DNA of 64,000 nt, from assembly GCF_037977385.1 (NCBI RefSeq), contig NZ_CP150277.1:496001-560000 (forward strand), written 5' to 3'. The translations under genes were made by a program, and so were the position numbers. Below the pieces are notes generated by a model. It did no database searches. It saw only the letters and a program-made list of their open reading frames with translations, and was not told the origin of the DNA. This DNA comes from Terribacillus sp. FSL K6-0262 (GTDB lineage Bacteria; Bacillota; Bacilli; Bacillales; Amphibacillaceae). Below, piece by piece: positions 52,258 through 63,398 of this stretch. Within the stretch, counting starts at the first letter, position 1. Every line of letters begins with the position of its first letter.

Positions 52258-53190
52258 TCAGTCCTTTCCAGCAAGCCTTATTCTAGGATCAATCAATCCA
52301 TATAGTATATCGATGATTAAAATCATAACAATGAATACTACAGCGAAGAACAAAGTTGTACCCATGATAATAGGAAAATCATTTGTATTTACTGATGTTA
52401 CAAATTGCTGACCAATTCCAGGAATTGCAAAGATTTGCTCGATAACGAGTGTACCTGTTAATAGACCAACAGCTAATGGTCCAAGAATTGTTATCAACGG
52501 AATAAGCGCGTTCCTGATACCATGCTTGAAAATAATAGCTGCTCCGGAAAGCCCCTTCGCTCTTGCGGTAGTAATATAATCTTCATTTAAAACCTCAATC
52601 ATTTCTGTTCGCATAAACCTGGCACAGGTTGCCATAGGGAAAATTGCCAAGGCAATGGTTGGTAAGATGGTATATTCAAATCCATTCCACGTCGCAACCG
52701 GGAGGATCCCCCATTTTACAGCTAAAAAGAACTGAAGTATGCCCGCGAAAACGAAAGATGGAATCGAAGTACCAAGTACTGCAACTATGGTTGAAACATA
52801 GTCTGTAATTCCATTATGGTAAATAGCGGACAATAGTCCCAGCAGAATACCTACGACCGTACCAATAATAAGAGCCTGCGCTCCAAGCTGGGCAGATGTT
52901 TCTGCTCTGCCTTCACCAAACAAGATACTTGTAACTGAACGGTTGTCATATTTGAAAGAGATACCAAGATCCCCTTGAACCAAACCGCCTAAATATTTTA
53001 CATACTGAACTGGTATCGGATCGTTCAATCCATATTTTTCATAGATAACTTCTTGTTGTTCCTCAGTCAATTTGTTTGCGTTCGCTAAAGGCGAACCGGG
53101 CAGAAGCTTCATTAGCATAAATGAGATAGTTGCAATAAGGAATAGCGTGATGATCATATAGATGATACGCTGCCCTATATACCGTGCCAT
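52258..53190 (-). CDS. oppB: Oligopeptide ABC transporter permease OppB
   Basis: The start was set at MARYIGQRIIYMIITLFLIA, seven bases after AGGAGGTG; the product is 310 residues with six helices. The N-terminal OppB/DppB motif and the EAA-type RTEMIEVLNEDYITTARAKG loop are clear. It lies four bases upstream of oppC and downstream of an internal hairpin after oppA. Confidence 0.92.
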   Translation of the reverse strand: MARYIGQRIIYMIITLFLIATISFMLMKLLPGSPLANANKLTEEQQEVIYEKYGLNDPIPVQYVKYLGGLVQGDLGISFKYDNRSVTSILFGEGRAETSAQLGAQALIIGTVVGILLGLLSAIYHNGITDYVSTIVAVLGTSIPSFVFAGILQFFLAVKWGILPVATWNGFEYTILPTIALAIFPMATCARFMRTEMIEVLNEDYITTARAKGLSGAAIIFKHGIRNALIPLITILGPLAVGLLTGTLVIEQIFAIPGIGQQFVTSVNTNDFPIIMGTTLFFAVVFIVMILIIDILYGLIDPRIRLAGKD

Positions 53191-53248
53191 AACGTGCACC
53201 TCCTGTTTATTGTCGCAAAATTCAACATTATTAGATAATAACCACCAA

Positions 53249-53290
53249 TGGAAAAGAGAGTATATACCATTTGGATATACTCTCTTTCCC
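53249..53290 (-). terminator. Internal hairpin between oppA and oppB
   Basis: AAAGAGAGTATAT and ATATACTCTCTTT form a perfect 13-base stem with a nine-base loop and a short T run on the minus strand. It probably lowers oppBCDF expression relative to the abundant binding protein. Confidence 0.75.
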
Positions 53291-53326
53291 TTGATTCTTC
53301 TCGTATAAGTTTAATATTATATAAAC

Positions 53327-55030
53327 TTATTCTTGAACGGCAGCATTATCAGCATAAGCCCATTTGTACTCGAAATCGTTTCCAGCAGGGTTTGAGAATA
53401 CGCCTTTCATTTTTGGACTAACTAAGTAAGAGTAACCGGCTTGATACAGTGGTGCAATTGCTGCATCGTCAAGCAATACTTTTTCTGCATCAAGGAAATC
53501 TTGCCAGCGAGCTTCAGGGTCCGTAGCATCTTCATTTGCTGCTTTTTCAACTAAAGAATCGTACTCTTCGCTTGAATATGCCATACGGTTATTCTCGCCA
53601 TCTGTCACGAACAAGTTCATGAACGTGTTAGGGTCGATATAGTCAGGACCCCAACCGGATACTTGGATATCAAAATCACCGGCTGTATCCAAATCCAATC
53701 TTTGCTGGAACGGAACTTGCATAATATTGATAGTCAAACCTTCTAGATTTGTTTCTAATTGCTCTTTCAAGTAGTCAACCATTTGTGTGGAAAGATCTGT
53801 ATCGCCAGTAAGGATTTCCAGCGTAATCTCATCTTGGCCCAACTCTTCTTTTGCAGTAGCCCAAGCTTCTTTAGCAGCTTCCACATCATAAGTCAGGAAG
53901 TCTCCATTTGCTTCACGGAAATCAGTACCATCTGGACCTTTAACGAAATCTTTCGGCATCAAGCCATTGGATACAGTGGATCCATTATTAAGAACTACGT
54001 TTACCAGACCTTCTTTATCAATAGCCTGTGCAATCGCTTTACGTGCATTGATGTTTGCGAGAGGTGTTTCCTCGCCTTTACGGTTCTGATTAAGTTTTAG
54101 ATACCAAGAAGCCATATCAGGTACGGCAAGGTAGTCTTCATCATTGATACGCTGGTCTACAAACTCAGCAGTCAAGCTTGTACGGTCAACCTCACCAGTG
54201 TCATAAAGGTTAACTCCCGTAGCTGTATCTTTTACAACTTGGAGATTAATCTCTTCTAGCTGAACCGCATCAGCATCCCAATAAGTATCATTCTTTTCGA
54301 ACTTCATAGAGCTGCCATGGTTCCATTCTGTCATCTTGAATGGACCGTTGGAAAGCAGGTTATCCGCTTCAAGCGCATAATTTTCGCCTTGTTCTTCAAC
54401 GAATTTCTGATTCAAAGGCATGAAAGTAGGGAATGTAGTTAATGACTCGAAGTATGGAACTGGCTTTTCAAGCTGCACTTCCAGAGTGTGGTCGTCAACT
54501 GCTTTAACACCTAGTTCAGATACATCCATTTCGCCTTGGTTGATAGCAGTGGCATTCTTGATAACGCCGCCCATCATATACGGACCGTACTCGGAACCGG
54601 TATCAGGGTTGATTGCTCGCTGCCAAGCATAAACGAAGTCGTGTGCTGTGACAGGGTCTCCATTTTCCCATTCCGCATTGTCGCGAAGGGTGAATGTCCA
54701 AGTAAGACCATCTTCACTCACTTCCGGATCGCCAGTGGCAATACCTTCTACAGGAGTTCCATCTTCACCCAAGCGGTAAAGTCCCTCTTGGATCTCTGAA
54801 GTCCATTGGATACCGTATTGGTCATCCGCTAGAGAAGAATCCATCGATGGAATCTCGTCTCCGATTGTTAGGTTGAATACCTGTTCGCCGTTAGCAGAGC
54901 CTTCAGCGCTTTCTCCGCTGCCGCCATTTCCGCCGCTGCCGCTTGAACTGTCAGAGCCGCCGGAACATGCAGCAAGGAATGAACTAAGTACTAAAACAAG
55001 TGCAAGTAATAGCCAGTTCGTCTTTCTCAT
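53327..55030 (-). CDS. oppA: Oligopeptide-binding lipoprotein OppA
   Basis: The start was set at MRKTNWLLLALVLVLSSFLA, ten bases after GGGGAGG; the product is 567 residues. The lipobox is LAAC, followed by a Gly/Ser-rich linker (GGSDSSSGSGGNGGSGESAE). The SBP_bac_5 domain shows NLTIGDEIPSMDSSLADDQY and the YSFQWGPDY-type VSGWGPDYIDPNTFMNLF block. It delivers peptides to OppBCDF and can carry signalling peptides in Bacillus. It is the first gene of the operon. Confidence 0.93.
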   Translation of the reverse strand: MRKTNWLLLALVLVLSSFLAACSGGSDSSSGSGGNGGSGESAEGSANGEQVFNLTIGDEIPSMDSSLADDQYGIQWTSEIQEGLYRLGEDGTPVEGIATGDPEVSEDGLTWTFTLRDNAEWENGDPVTAHDFVYAWQRAINPDTGSEYGPYMMGGVIKNATAINQGEMDVSELGVKAVDDHTLEVQLEKPVPYFESLTTFPTFMPLNQKFVEEQGENYALEADNLLSNGPFKMTEWNHGSSMKFEKNDTYWDADAVQLEEINLQVVKDTATGVNLYDTGEVDRTSLTAEFVDQRINDEDYLAVPDMASWYLKLNQNRKGEETPLANINARKAIAQAIDKEGLVNVVLNNGSTVSNGLMPKDFVKGPDGTDFREANGDFLTYDVEAAKEAWATAKEELGQDEITLEILTGDTDLSTQMVDYLKEQLETNLEGLTINIMQVPFQQRLDLDTAGDFDIQVSGWGPDYIDPNTFMNLFVTDGENNRMAYSSEEYDSLVEKAANEDATDPEARWQDFLDAEKVLLDDAAIAPLYQAGYSYLVSPKMKGVFSNPAGNDFEYKWAYADNAAVQE

Positions 55031-55049
55031 GTAATACATGACCTCCCCA

Positions 55050-55064
55050 AAGATTCTGAAATTT
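55050..55064. promoter_or_regulatory. CodY-like box upstream of oppA
   Basis: The minus strand reads AAATTTCAGAATCTT, which differs from the CodY motif AATTTTCWGAAAATT at three positions. It lies 20 bases before oppA. CodY control of peptide uptake is known in low-GC Gram-positives. The rest of the 315-base upstream region (55031-55353) is AT-rich and gene-free. Confidence 0.3.
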
Positions 55065-55353
55065 TATAACTTTCTCACGAACTACTTGTTCGCAATTAGA
55101 ATTATACAAGTTTTCTCACAATTTGTGCACCCCTAATTTTATAGCAATTTTACAAAAGTCCGAAAACATTGCATTTTCATAACAAAAAATAGGACTATTT
55201 AACTAGTTTATTTTGCTGATTTTACACTTTATTTTATGTTTTTTACACAATTCCAAGTATAATGTCCCCTATGGACAACTCTTTGTCATAGGAATAAATG
55301 TTCCCCATCATCTTATGCTATAATTGTTCATAATCTTTAGAAGGCGGTAATGT

Positions 55354-55713
55354 ATGTTGTTTGGTAAATGGAACTGGATTCTACTATTGATTAACTTAGT
55401 GATTACAGCAGTACTTTTCTTTCTTTCAGATCAGCAAAGTCTCTTATCGCTGATCAACTCTATCTTTTATGTAGCTTTCTTCTACTTCATCGTAGGTATG
55501 CTATTATTCGTTATCAAAGGCAGGGTGCTCGATGGAATAACGAGAAGCTTCCGGAGATTCGGCAAAGTAATGAGCAAGGGCCTGTTCGACTTCGAAGAAA
55601 ATGGTGTCCCTTCTGAGTGGGTGAACCGATCATTCCTGAGCCATATGCTATTCCAGGCTGCTGTCCTGATTGGACTGATGCTCATCCTTCTGGCAATCTT
55701 TTATCTGTTTTGA
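55354..55713 (+). CDS. DUF3899-type membrane protein
   Basis: The 119-residue product has three membrane helices: near residues 8-24, 33-54 and 99-118. The central loop FEENGVPSEWVNRSFLSHML is polar. The arrangement fits the small DUF3899 family of Bacillaceae, whose function is unknown. A GGCGG-like site precedes the ATG. It lies between oppA (divergent) and trpS with no shared transcript evident. Confidence 0.65.
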   Translation: MLFGKWNWILLLINLVITAVLFFLSDQQSLLSLINSIFYVAFFYFIVGMLLFVIKGRVLDGITRSFRRFGKVMSKGLFDFEENGVPSEWVNRSFLSHMLFQAAVLIGLMLILLAIFYLF

Positions 55714-55764
55714 CCGACTTGCAAACCAGTCGAAACATGCATATAATGAATAATTAACAGGAAT

Positions 55765-57008
<1,244 letters not shown>

Positions 57009-57042
57009 AAAAGAAACCGGCAGATCATTCTGCCGGTTATTT

Positions 57043-57795
57043 TTATGAGGTTTTTGCCTGATCATTCTTTTCGAGTTCCCAGAGCTTTTCATAAAATGGC
57101 TGGCCTTTCACCATTTTTTCGCAAAGCTCCTCTTGCTTCTTGCTCCAGCCGACCGAAACTCCATCATAAAGCTTCTGCCATGCTTCCCGGAATTCAAGTG
57201 AACGATTCACATGGTATTCTTCAGGCTTCCATTCTGTCAGCCAATATCTGACTTGATCCAGATTCCCGCTCGTTTCAAGCTGATCCATGGCCATCATCAA
57301 AAGCTGCTTCAGCTGTCGTTCCTTCCTCGTCAGTCCAATCATCAAGTCAGGCTTCAGGGATAGGATATGATATTCCTTCTCCTCCCCTTCTTCTTTCCAC
57401 TCGAATGTTTCAGGCTGTACATCTTCTATCATTTGATAGACAAGCCTTTCCTGCCGAGGGATCAGCCGGCTTTTCCTGACTGGTGTGATATATCCCATCG
57501 TATCGATTGCAAGGATTGCTTTTCCGTTCGTCACAATGCATGCATAATCAATGGCAATCCGCTCTTGGTTCTTACGCAGGAAGGCTTTCCGGTGGATCAT
57601 ATCCAGCATCGCCTTCGGAAGCTCCTGGAGGTCATTTTCGATGTATGCGAATAGCGCATCTTCTATGTAGAGCAATGGTACCTGATCAAGCAGTTCGATG
57701 CCATCTTCTTTCCGCCATTCATGAAAGGAGCATACATTGTAGCCATTTTCTTCGCCTTCAAACCAGTTCACCCAAATATCATGCATAAATAACAT
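57043..57795 (-). CDS. yjbA: YjbA-like DUF3603 protein
   Basis: The 250-residue product starts [20 protein letters not shown] and keeps the [40 protein letters not shown] and [18 protein letters not shown] segments. These match my recollection of B. subtilis YjbA across most of its length. The protein is soluble, acidic and without a known catalytic motif. It lies between trpS (convergent) and fabF, as in B. subtilis. Confidence 0.85.
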   Translation of the reverse strand: MLFMHDIWVNWFEGEENGYNVCSFHEWRKEDGIELLDQVPLLYIEDALFAYIENDLQELPKAMLDMIHRKAFLRKNQERIAIDYACIVTNGKAILAIDTMGYITPVRKSRLIPRQERLVYQMIEDVQPETFEWKEEGEEKEYHILSLKPDLMIGLTRKERQLKQLLMMAMDQLETSGNLDQVRYWLTEWKPEEYHVNRSLEFREAWQKLYDGVSVGWSKKQEELCEKMVKGQPFYEKLWELEKNDQAKTS

Positions 57796-57960
57796 AGATA
57801 ACCCTCACTTTGCTTTTCGATTCTGCTATTCCGACGACGGTCACGCTTGCATGCAGCTATATTCATTGGGTGTAAGAGCGTGTTCCGTGTGGGTTGTAGT
57901 AGGATACATTATGACCAACCAGCAAAGATTTATTCTTGTATTTAGATGATTTGGCAAGAA

Positions 57961-57988
57961 AAAAACCTCCTATATAATAGGAGGTTTT
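57961..57988 (-). terminator. Terminator of fabF
   Basis: AACCTCCTAT and ATAGGAGGTT form a stem with a short loop and a T run on the minus strand, just after the fabF stop at 57993. The gap 57796-57960 holds no gene. Confidence 0.8.
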
Positions 57989-57992
57989 CGTC

Positions 57993-59231
57993 TTATTGAT
58001 ATTGTTTGAAAACAAGGGCCGCATTATGACCGCCGAATCCAAGTGAATTGCTCAGGGCAGCACGGACTGTTTTCTCACGCTTCACGTTTGGTACATAATC
58101 CAAGTCGCAAAGCGGATCTTTTTCTGCCAAATTGATTGTCGGAGGGATGACGCCATCCTGAATCGATTTGACACAAATCACCGCTTCGACTGCTCCTGCA
58201 GCACCAAGCATATGACCTGTCATTGATTTCGTTGAAGATATAGCCGTTTTGTAAGCATGATCACCCAGCAGCTGCTTCAGGGCAGCTGTCTCGAACTTGT
58301 CGTTCAATTCAGTGCTTGTCCCATGTGCATTGACATAGTCGATGTCTTCAGCCTGCAGACCAGCATCTTCCATGGCTTGACGCATGGCACGTACAGCGCC
58401 TTCACCCTCCGGTGCAGGTGCTGTGATATGATAAGCATCGCCTGATGAACCGTAGCCGACGATTTCCGCATAGATAGTAGCACCGCGTTCCAGTGCCGAT
58501 TCCAATGATTCAAGAATGAGAATGCCGGCACCTTCACCCATTACGAAACCGTCGCGGTTAGCATCAAACGGGCGGCTAGCAGTCTTTGGATCATCATTGA
58601 AGGATAATGCCTTCGCCGCAGAGAATCCAGCAAATGCCATCTTTGTCAATGGTGCCTCTGTTCCGCCAGTGATCATGATATCGGCATCCCCGCGCTGGAT
58701 GACTTTGAAAGCATCCCCGATGGAGTTAGCCCCGGAAGCACATGCTGTAACTGTGCAGGAGTTTATCCCCTTTGCTCCAAGCTGGATCGATACTTGTCCG
58801 GAAGCCATATCCGGAATCATCATCGGAACGAAGAATGGGCTGACCCGCCGAGCACCTTTCGTCATCAGCTTTTCGAATTGTTCTTCATAAGTACCCATAC
58901 CGCCGATACCGGAGCCGATCCAGACTCCGATACGATTCGCATTCTCATCCGTGATGGTTAATTCAGCATCCTCTACAGCCATTTTACTGGCCGCGACGGC
59001 ATATTGCGTAAACAAATCCATACGCTTAGCATCTTTTTTATCCATATAGTCTTCTGGGTTGAAGTCTTTCACTTCCGCTGCCACTTTCGCAGGGAAGTCG
59101 TCCTTATTCACCCGAGTGACATAATCGATTCCTGATTTACCTTCCAAGAGATTCTGCCACGTTGTTTCGGCGTCATTCCCTACCGGTGTCACCGCGCCTA
59201 GACCTGTGACAACAACTCTTTTCTTTTCCAT
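57993..59231 (-). CDS. fabF: 3-oxoacyl-[ACP] synthase II (FabF)
   Basis: The start was set at [20 protein letters not shown] because AAGGAGG lies eight bases upstream; the product is 412 residues. The catalytic triad is visible: Cys in [13 protein letters not shown] (about 163), His in [12 protein letters not shown] (about 303) and His in [10 protein letters not shown] (about 340). It elongates acyl-ACP. The fabH gene that precedes it in B. subtilis is missing here, and I see no FapR box in its upstream region. Confidence 0.95.
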   Translation of the reverse strand: MEKKRVVVTGLGAVTPVGNDAETTWQNLLEGKSGIDYVTRVNKDDFPAKVAAEVKDFNPEDYMDKKDAKRMDLFTQYAVAASKMAVEDAELTITDENANRIGVWIGSGIGGMGTYEEQFEKLMTKGARRVSPFFVPMMIPDMASGQVSIQLGAKGINSCTVTACASGANSIGDAFKVIQRGDADIMITGGTEAPLTKMAFAGFSAAKALSFNDDPKTASRPFDANRDGFVMGEGAGILILESLESALERGATIYAEIVGYGSSGDAYHITAPAPEGEGAVRAMRQAMEDAGLQAEDIDYVNAHGTSTELNDKFETAALKQLLGDHAYKTAISSTKSMTGHMLGAAGAVEAVICVKSIQDGVIPPTINLAEKDPLCDLDYVPNVKREKTVRAALSNSLGFGGHNAALVFKQYQ

Positions 59232-59459
59232 ACAATTGTTCCTCCTTCTCCAGCAATCATTCACGCTGAAGCTGTTCTGACTGGTCGAATGATAAATGAT
59301 GACCATATTAAGAGCATAATCTGAAGTATATTGTAACGTATTTTTCTTATTCTGTAAGCTCTTAAGTTAAACAAAATATATTCCCTTTCATTTTTCAGGA
59401 TAAACACATAGACAAGACACAGTGATAGTGCATATTCTATCGCATGGAGGTGTGCAAAG

Positions 59460-59669
59460 ATGAGGAAAGACGATTCCCGACTGGATGAATTTCTTTTTGG
59501 TAAAAGAAGAAATGCGCGACAGGAACCTGAAGAGCTGAAAAAAGATGATACGAAAAAAGATTTCAATCTAATGGAGACTGCCGGTACTATCATGGAAACC
59601 TATGAGCAGCTTTCTCCATATGTAAAACACCTGAAGAACCACGCCAAAAAATTCATTTCCAAAAAATGA
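59460..59669 (+). CDS. Small highly charged protein
   Basis: The 69-residue product starts MRKDDSRLDEFLFGKRRNAR after a GGAGGTG site and ends in a basic tail (KHLKNHAKKFISKK). It is mostly helical and hydrophilic. No family is recognised. It lies between fabF and a convergent 197-residue gene. Confidence 0.6.
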   Translation: MRKDDSRLDEFLFGKRRNARQEPEELKKDDTKKDFNLMETAGTIMETYEQLSPYVKHLKNHAKKFISKK

Positions 59670-59686
59670 AGAAGAGCCGGGCAGGA

Positions 59687-60280
59687 TCACTTGTAAAAAC
59701 GGCTGTATTGTTCATAGTGTCTGTGTAAAACAGCTAAATCATCCATTACATCGCGTTTGAGGGCTATCACCGTTCTATCCTCCTGCTCCGGACACACCTC
59801 TTTTGCATAGAAGTGATATTTTTCTATGGCCCTGTTTCCCGATAATATCTTGCTGATTGTTTGCATCACTGGCTTGACAGGAAGCGCATGCCGGCAAAAA
59901 TAGTCATCTTCAAACGGTATCCGCTTCCCATTCCACCTTATAGCATCCACATCCCTGGGCATCCATTCCCCATATAATATAGGAAGCAAAATTTGATTTT
60001 CGATATTCGGATCGATATCTGCTTCATAACTGATATCCACATGACGATACGCTAAGTCATCCTTTTTCCCCGAACCGAAAAAACTGATATGGGCATCATA
60101 ATCCTTTTTTTGGATACCTTCGCTGAACAAGGCATGACGGCCAAGATACATGCTCAGATGCTCTTCTCTATCCGATAAGGATTCTTCATGCTGGCCTGAT
60201 ACTTCATGACCATCTTCCAGCAGTGCCTGGACGAGATGATATCCTTCCCAGCAGTAGCATTGACTTACAAGAAATTGCAT
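59687..60280 (-). CDS. Unknown 197-residue protein with a dehydrogenase-like N-terminus
   Basis: The start was set at MQFLVSQCYCWEGYHLVQAL, six bases after GAGAGGTG. The first 30 residues (CWEGYHLVQALLEDGHEVSG) look like a degenerate beta-alpha unit of the NAD(P)-binding fold, where the Gly-rich loop is lost. The remaining part has no motif I know. In B. subtilis, yjaV occupies a similar place next to fabF, and it could be that gene. The call is uncertain. Confidence 0.55.
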   Translation of the reverse strand: MQFLVSQCYCWEGYHLVQALLEDGHEVSGQHEESLSDREEHLSMYLGRHALFSEGIQKKDYDAHISFFGSGKKDDLAYRHVDISYEADIDPNIENQILLPILYGEWMPRDVDAIRWNGKRIPFEDDYFCRHALPVKPVMQTISKILSGNRAIEKYHFYAKEVCPEQEDRTVIALKRDVMDDLAVLHRHYEQYSRFYK

Positions 60281-60388
60281 AAAACACACCTCTCCTATTC
60301 ATGTGAGGATTTGCACAAGAATTGTTTTTCTTTTTAGCCGGAACCTGCTATGATAGATGTATATGTGTGAATGATAGAGGTGATACTA

Positions 60389-60568
60389 ATGCGGTTTATT
60401 GTAACCATTATTTGGGCGTTCGCCCTAAGTGCTGTCGTAGCATTCGTTCTGACAAGCATGTCCGGTGATTCATACGATATGTCACTCGTCTACGTTATGA
60501 CAATAATCTTCAGTCTGGGTGTATGGACTGTATCTGCAGCGCTCTCCAAAGGGGAAAAGCATGAATAA
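60389..60568 (+). CDS. DUF2929-type small membrane protein (YjzD-like)
   Basis: The 59-residue product starts MRFIVTIIWAFALSAVVAFV after a GAGGTG site and has two membrane helices. Its sequence matches the DUF2929 family, to which B. subtilis YjzD belongs. Function is unknown. The gene ends in a terminator. Confidence 0.7.
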   Translation: MRFIVTIIWAFALSAVVAFVLTSMSGDSYDMSLVYVMTIIFSLGVWTVSAALSKGEKHE

Positions 60569-60596
60569 AACCTTGCCGATCGGCAAGGTTTTTTCT
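60567..60596. terminator. Bidirectional terminator between yjzD-like and the Gly/Tyr-rich gene
   Basis: AAAACCTTGCCG and CGGCAAGGTTTT form a perfect stem with T runs on both strands. Confidence 0.9.
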
Positions 60597-60597
60597 A

Positions 60598-60915
60598 TTA
60601 CCACGGAATCAGGCTGAGTGCCGCCAAACCGACGAGCGGTAAAACGAGCCGGCGGAAACGGCCGCCAGGGTAACCAAATCCATATCCGTACCCAGGATAT
60701 CCAAAAGGATTACGATAATCGTCATCCTCTACAAAATCATACTGTTCGTCTGCTGGTATGGCGAGATGGACATATTCATCATCCACATCCAAGATGATGC
60801 CATCCAGCTGATATCCATCCATCAGCTGGATGAGAACATATTGATATTTGTGCTGTTTGCACATATCCATCATATGATGAGCTTGCGAATAAGTCTGTTC
60901 ATGTGAATTTGTCAC
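60598..60915 (-). CDS. Gly/Tyr-rich small protein with a hydrophobic C-terminus
   Basis: The 105-residue product begins with GTG after GGGGGAAGG. Its head is His/Gln-rich (MTNSHEQTYSQAHHMMDMCK). An acidic strand region (LIQLMDGYQLDGIILDVDDE) follows, then a Gly/Tyr/Pro-rich tract (FGYPGYGYGFGYPGG) and a basic and hydrophobic end. The layout is common among uncharacterised Bacillaceae spore or surface proteins. No biochemical function can be read. Confidence 0.6.
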   Translation of the reverse strand: MTNSHEQTYSQAHHMMDMCKQHKYQYVLIQLMDGYQLDGIILDVDDEYVHLAIPADEQYDFVEDDDYRNPFGYPGYGYGFGYPGGRFRRLVLPLVGLAALSLIPW

Positions 60916-61006
60916 GATTGACCTTCCCCCTTTACATCATCAGCCTATGCCGGGGAAATGCCGCGCGTGCAAAAAAAGCCCTCTTGCAATGCAAGAGGAC
61001 TGCTTA

Positions 61007-61318
61007 TCAATCCGGAATCCCAAGTGCAATTTTAGCATAGCGGGACATACGGTCCTTGGACCAAGGCGGATTCCAAACGATATTCACTTTCGTATCTTTG
61101 ATTTCCGGAATATCTGCCAAGACGCGTTTCACATCCTGTTCGATGTGACCAGCCAGCGGGCAGCCCATCGCAGTCAATGTCATGGTGACGATTCCAGTAC
61201 CTTCTTCATCTATGTCCACTCCATATACAAGGCCCAGATTGACGATATCAATTCCCAGCTCGGGATCGATTACATTTTCCAGTGCTCCGAGCACATTTTC
61301 TTCCAATGCCTGATCCAT
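61007..61318 (-). CDS. yitW: DUF59 iron-sulfur assembly factor YitW-like
   Basis: The 103-residue MIP18-family protein contains DPELGIDIVNLGLVYGVDID and the conserved Cys in MTLTAMGCPLAGHIEQDV, then NIVWNPPWSKDRMS. Family members (SufT, PaaD-like) help insert Fe-S clusters. An AAGGAGG site precedes the ATG. It lies 80 bases from yitV and near yitU, as in B. subtilis. Confidence 0.9.
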   Translation of the reverse strand: MDQALEENVLGALENVIDPELGIDIVNLGLVYGVDIDEEGTGIVTMTLTAMGCPLAGHIEQDVKRVLADIPEIKDTKVNIVWNPPWSKDRMSRYAKIALGIPD

Positions 61319-61399
61319 TCCTGTTCCTCCTTTAAGCCAGTTAAAAACTGTTTACCTGCATCTATTTAAACATATTTTCACCAAAATAGAAATAAACTG

Positions 61400-62164
61400 C
61401 TACAGTACCTTCTCCAGCCAGGCTGTTCCGGCAAGCATAGCTTTTCTGGAGACCTTGTGGCCTGAACCTTCTTCTGTTACATACGTGAACTGTTTGGCAT
61501 TCCCCGCTTTGTTTTCGAGTGTCTCATAAAAGCTGCGCGAATGCGCATAAGGAACGACCGGATCTTTGTCACCGTGCCAGAAGAACAGCGGCCGATTGCC
61601 GATGGTCTCCGGGTGCAGGGAAAGGTCGATTTTCTCAAGGGAAGCATAAAGCTGCTCCAATTCCTCTTCCGATACATTCATTTCCATGCCGGATTGTTTG
61701 ACTGCCTCTACCATCCCGCGGGCAAATGCTGCAATCTTCGGCGATCCCATCATCACCATACCAGCCTTGATCCAATCGAATTGGGTGAGTGCTGCGCAAG
61801 TCGTGATGCCTCCCATGCTTGTACCACCGATGGCAAATCGATCATCCTGAATCAATCCTTTATCGGATGCATACTGATGGATCTGCTGCAAATCATGCAG
61901 ATTTTCTTTTACAATGCCGAAGAATTCCAACTGCCGTTTGCTGCTGCTCACATCATCTTCCCGGATACCATGGTGAAGCGCCTCCGGCAACAGCACGCGA
62001 TACCCCTTGGCTGCCAGCATATACGCGATTGGCAAATTATGCTCCCTGGCACTCGTGAAACCATGGAAATATGTAAATACCGGAAGTGCTTTATCCTCAG
62101 CGCCCGCCTGCTCTACAAGAAGCACTGGCACCTCGTTCCAGACTTCTTCTTTTATGACGATCAT
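61400..62164 (-). CDS. yitV: YitV-like alpha/beta hydrolase
   Basis: The start was set at MIVIKEEVWNEVPVLLVEQA because GAGGATG lies seven bases upstream; the product is 254 residues. The nucleophile elbow is GGTSMGG (about residues 112-118), with His in YFHGFTSAREH and a late Asp/His pair in HGDKDPVVPYAHS and GSGHKVSRK. It is a cytoplasmic serine esterase of unknown substrate. It is divergent from yitU. Confidence 0.88.
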   Translation of the reverse strand: MIVIKEEVWNEVPVLLVEQAGAEDKALPVFTYFHGFTSAREHNLPIAYMLAAKGYRVLLPEALHHGIREDDVSSSKRQLEFFGIVKENLHDLQQIHQYASDKGLIQDDRFAIGGTSMGGITTCAALTQFDWIKAGMVMMGSPKIAAFARGMVEAVKQSGMEMNVSEEELEQLYASLEKIDLSLHPETIGNRPLFFWHGDKDPVVPYAHSRSFYETLENKAGNAKQFTYVTEEGSGHKVSRKAMLAGTAWLEKVL

Positions 62165-62319
62165 TTGCTTCATCCTCTTCAACGTTTTCCATTGCCTACT
62201 GCTTCATCTTAGTATGTCCGGGCTGCTTTTGTAAATCGATACTCCCTCGTCTTGACGATTTCTTTACAGATGATGAAGAGAAGGATACACTATAATGAAC
62301 AATATAGAGGTGATAATGG

Positions 62320-63147
62320 ATGGAAAAACATTTGATAGCACTTGATTTAGATGGAACACTTTTGACAGATGACAAGCACATCTCCGAAAAGAATAAACGA
62401 GCCATTGAAGCAGCAATCCAAGCTGGCCATGTTGTCGTCATCGCAACGGGAAGACCGCATCGTGCCTCGTTGGCTTATTATCGCGAACTCGGCCTTACTA
62501 CCCCGATGGTCAATTTCAACGGCGCCCTCATACATCATCCCGATGATAAGAAATGGGACGCTGTCCACTCCCCCATGCCGATACGTACTGCCAGGAAAAT
62601 CGTGGATACATGCCATAAACTCGATGTAAAAAATATCATTGCAGAAGTGATGGATGATGTGTATATCGATCGCTTTGACCAGTACTTATTGGATTTATTC
62701 CATTTAGAGGAAGAAGATGATCCGATCAAAGTCGGCAGCTTGACGCAAATGCTTGAGGATGACCCGACCTCCTTGCTCATTTACCCGCACGAAAACCAAG
62801 TCGCTTCCATACGGGAGACACTGGAGAAGGAGCATGCGGAAATAATTGAGCACCGTCGCTGGGGCGCACCGTATCACATCATTGAAATCATCCGAAAAGG
62901 GCTGAGCAAGGCAGTCGGCCTGCAGAAGATTTCCCATTACTACGGAATCCCGCAAAAAAATATCATTGCTTTCGGGGACGAAGATAATGATTTGGAAATG
63001 ATCGAGTACGCTGGTGCCGGCGTTGCGATGGGCAATGCCATCGCTCCGTTGAAAGAAATCGCCGACTATACGACAGGATCAAATATGGAAGATGGCATCG
63101 CTTCCTTCCTTCATTCGTATCTGAAGCTGGAGGTCCCGGCGAATTAA
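62320..63147 (+). CDS. yitU: HAD-family Cof-type phosphatase YitU-like
   Basis: The 275-residue protein carries the HAD motifs: DLDGTLLTDD (motif I, residues 8-17), VIATGRP, then KGLSKAVGL and FGDEDNDLEMI (motif IV). The C2-type cap lies in between. B. subtilis YitU has been shown to dephosphorylate flavin-pathway intermediates. The neighbour yitV is divergent, with 155 bases between. Confidence 0.9.
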   Translation: MEKHLIALDLDGTLLTDDKHISEKNKRAIEAAIQAGHVVVIATGRPHRASLAYYRELGLTTPMVNFNGALIHHPDDKKWDAVHSPMPIRTARKIVDTCHKLDVKNIIAEVMDDVYIDRFDQYLLDLFHLEEEDDPIKVGSLTQMLEDDPTSLLIYPHENQVASIRETLEKEHAEIIEHRRWGAPYHIIEIIRKGLSKAVGLQKISHYYGIPQKNIIAFGDEDNDLEMIEYAGAGVAMGNAIAPLKEIADYTTGSNMEDGIASFLHSYLKLEVPAN

Positions 63148-63253
63148 CAGTTTTTACAACTCATACTTGTACGGCTCAAGGAACAAAATAAAAGCGTAAT
63201 CGGGTAAAGCCGGTTATGCTTTTTACTTCTTTAGACGTTCGGAGGGGTAACGA

Positions 63254-63397
63254 ATGAGCAAGAGAAGTAAATCCAAACGGTTCACAAGTCAGGGAGCACA
63301 ATCGGTCAGGCAGCATGACGATGTTTTTGTCTATCGTGAACGCTTCAGCGACACTGTGAAGAAGCATCAATCAGAAAGCCATAATGGAGGGTTTTAG
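63254..63397 (+). CDS. Very small Ser/Arg/Lys-rich protein
   Basis: The 47-residue product begins MSKRSKSKRFTSQGAQSVRQ and ends QSESHNGGF. It follows GGAGGGG six bases before the ATG and ends one base before the next gene. It has no membrane helix. No family is recognised; composition would fit a small spore or nucleoid-associated peptide. Confidence 0.55.
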   Translation: MSKRSKSKRFTSQGAQSVRQHDDVFVYRERFSDTVKKHQSESHNGGF

Positions 63398-63398
63398 G

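Noticed and set aside
59232..59459. FapR operator before fabF
   Set aside because: No palindrome of the FapR type is visible in the intergenic region.
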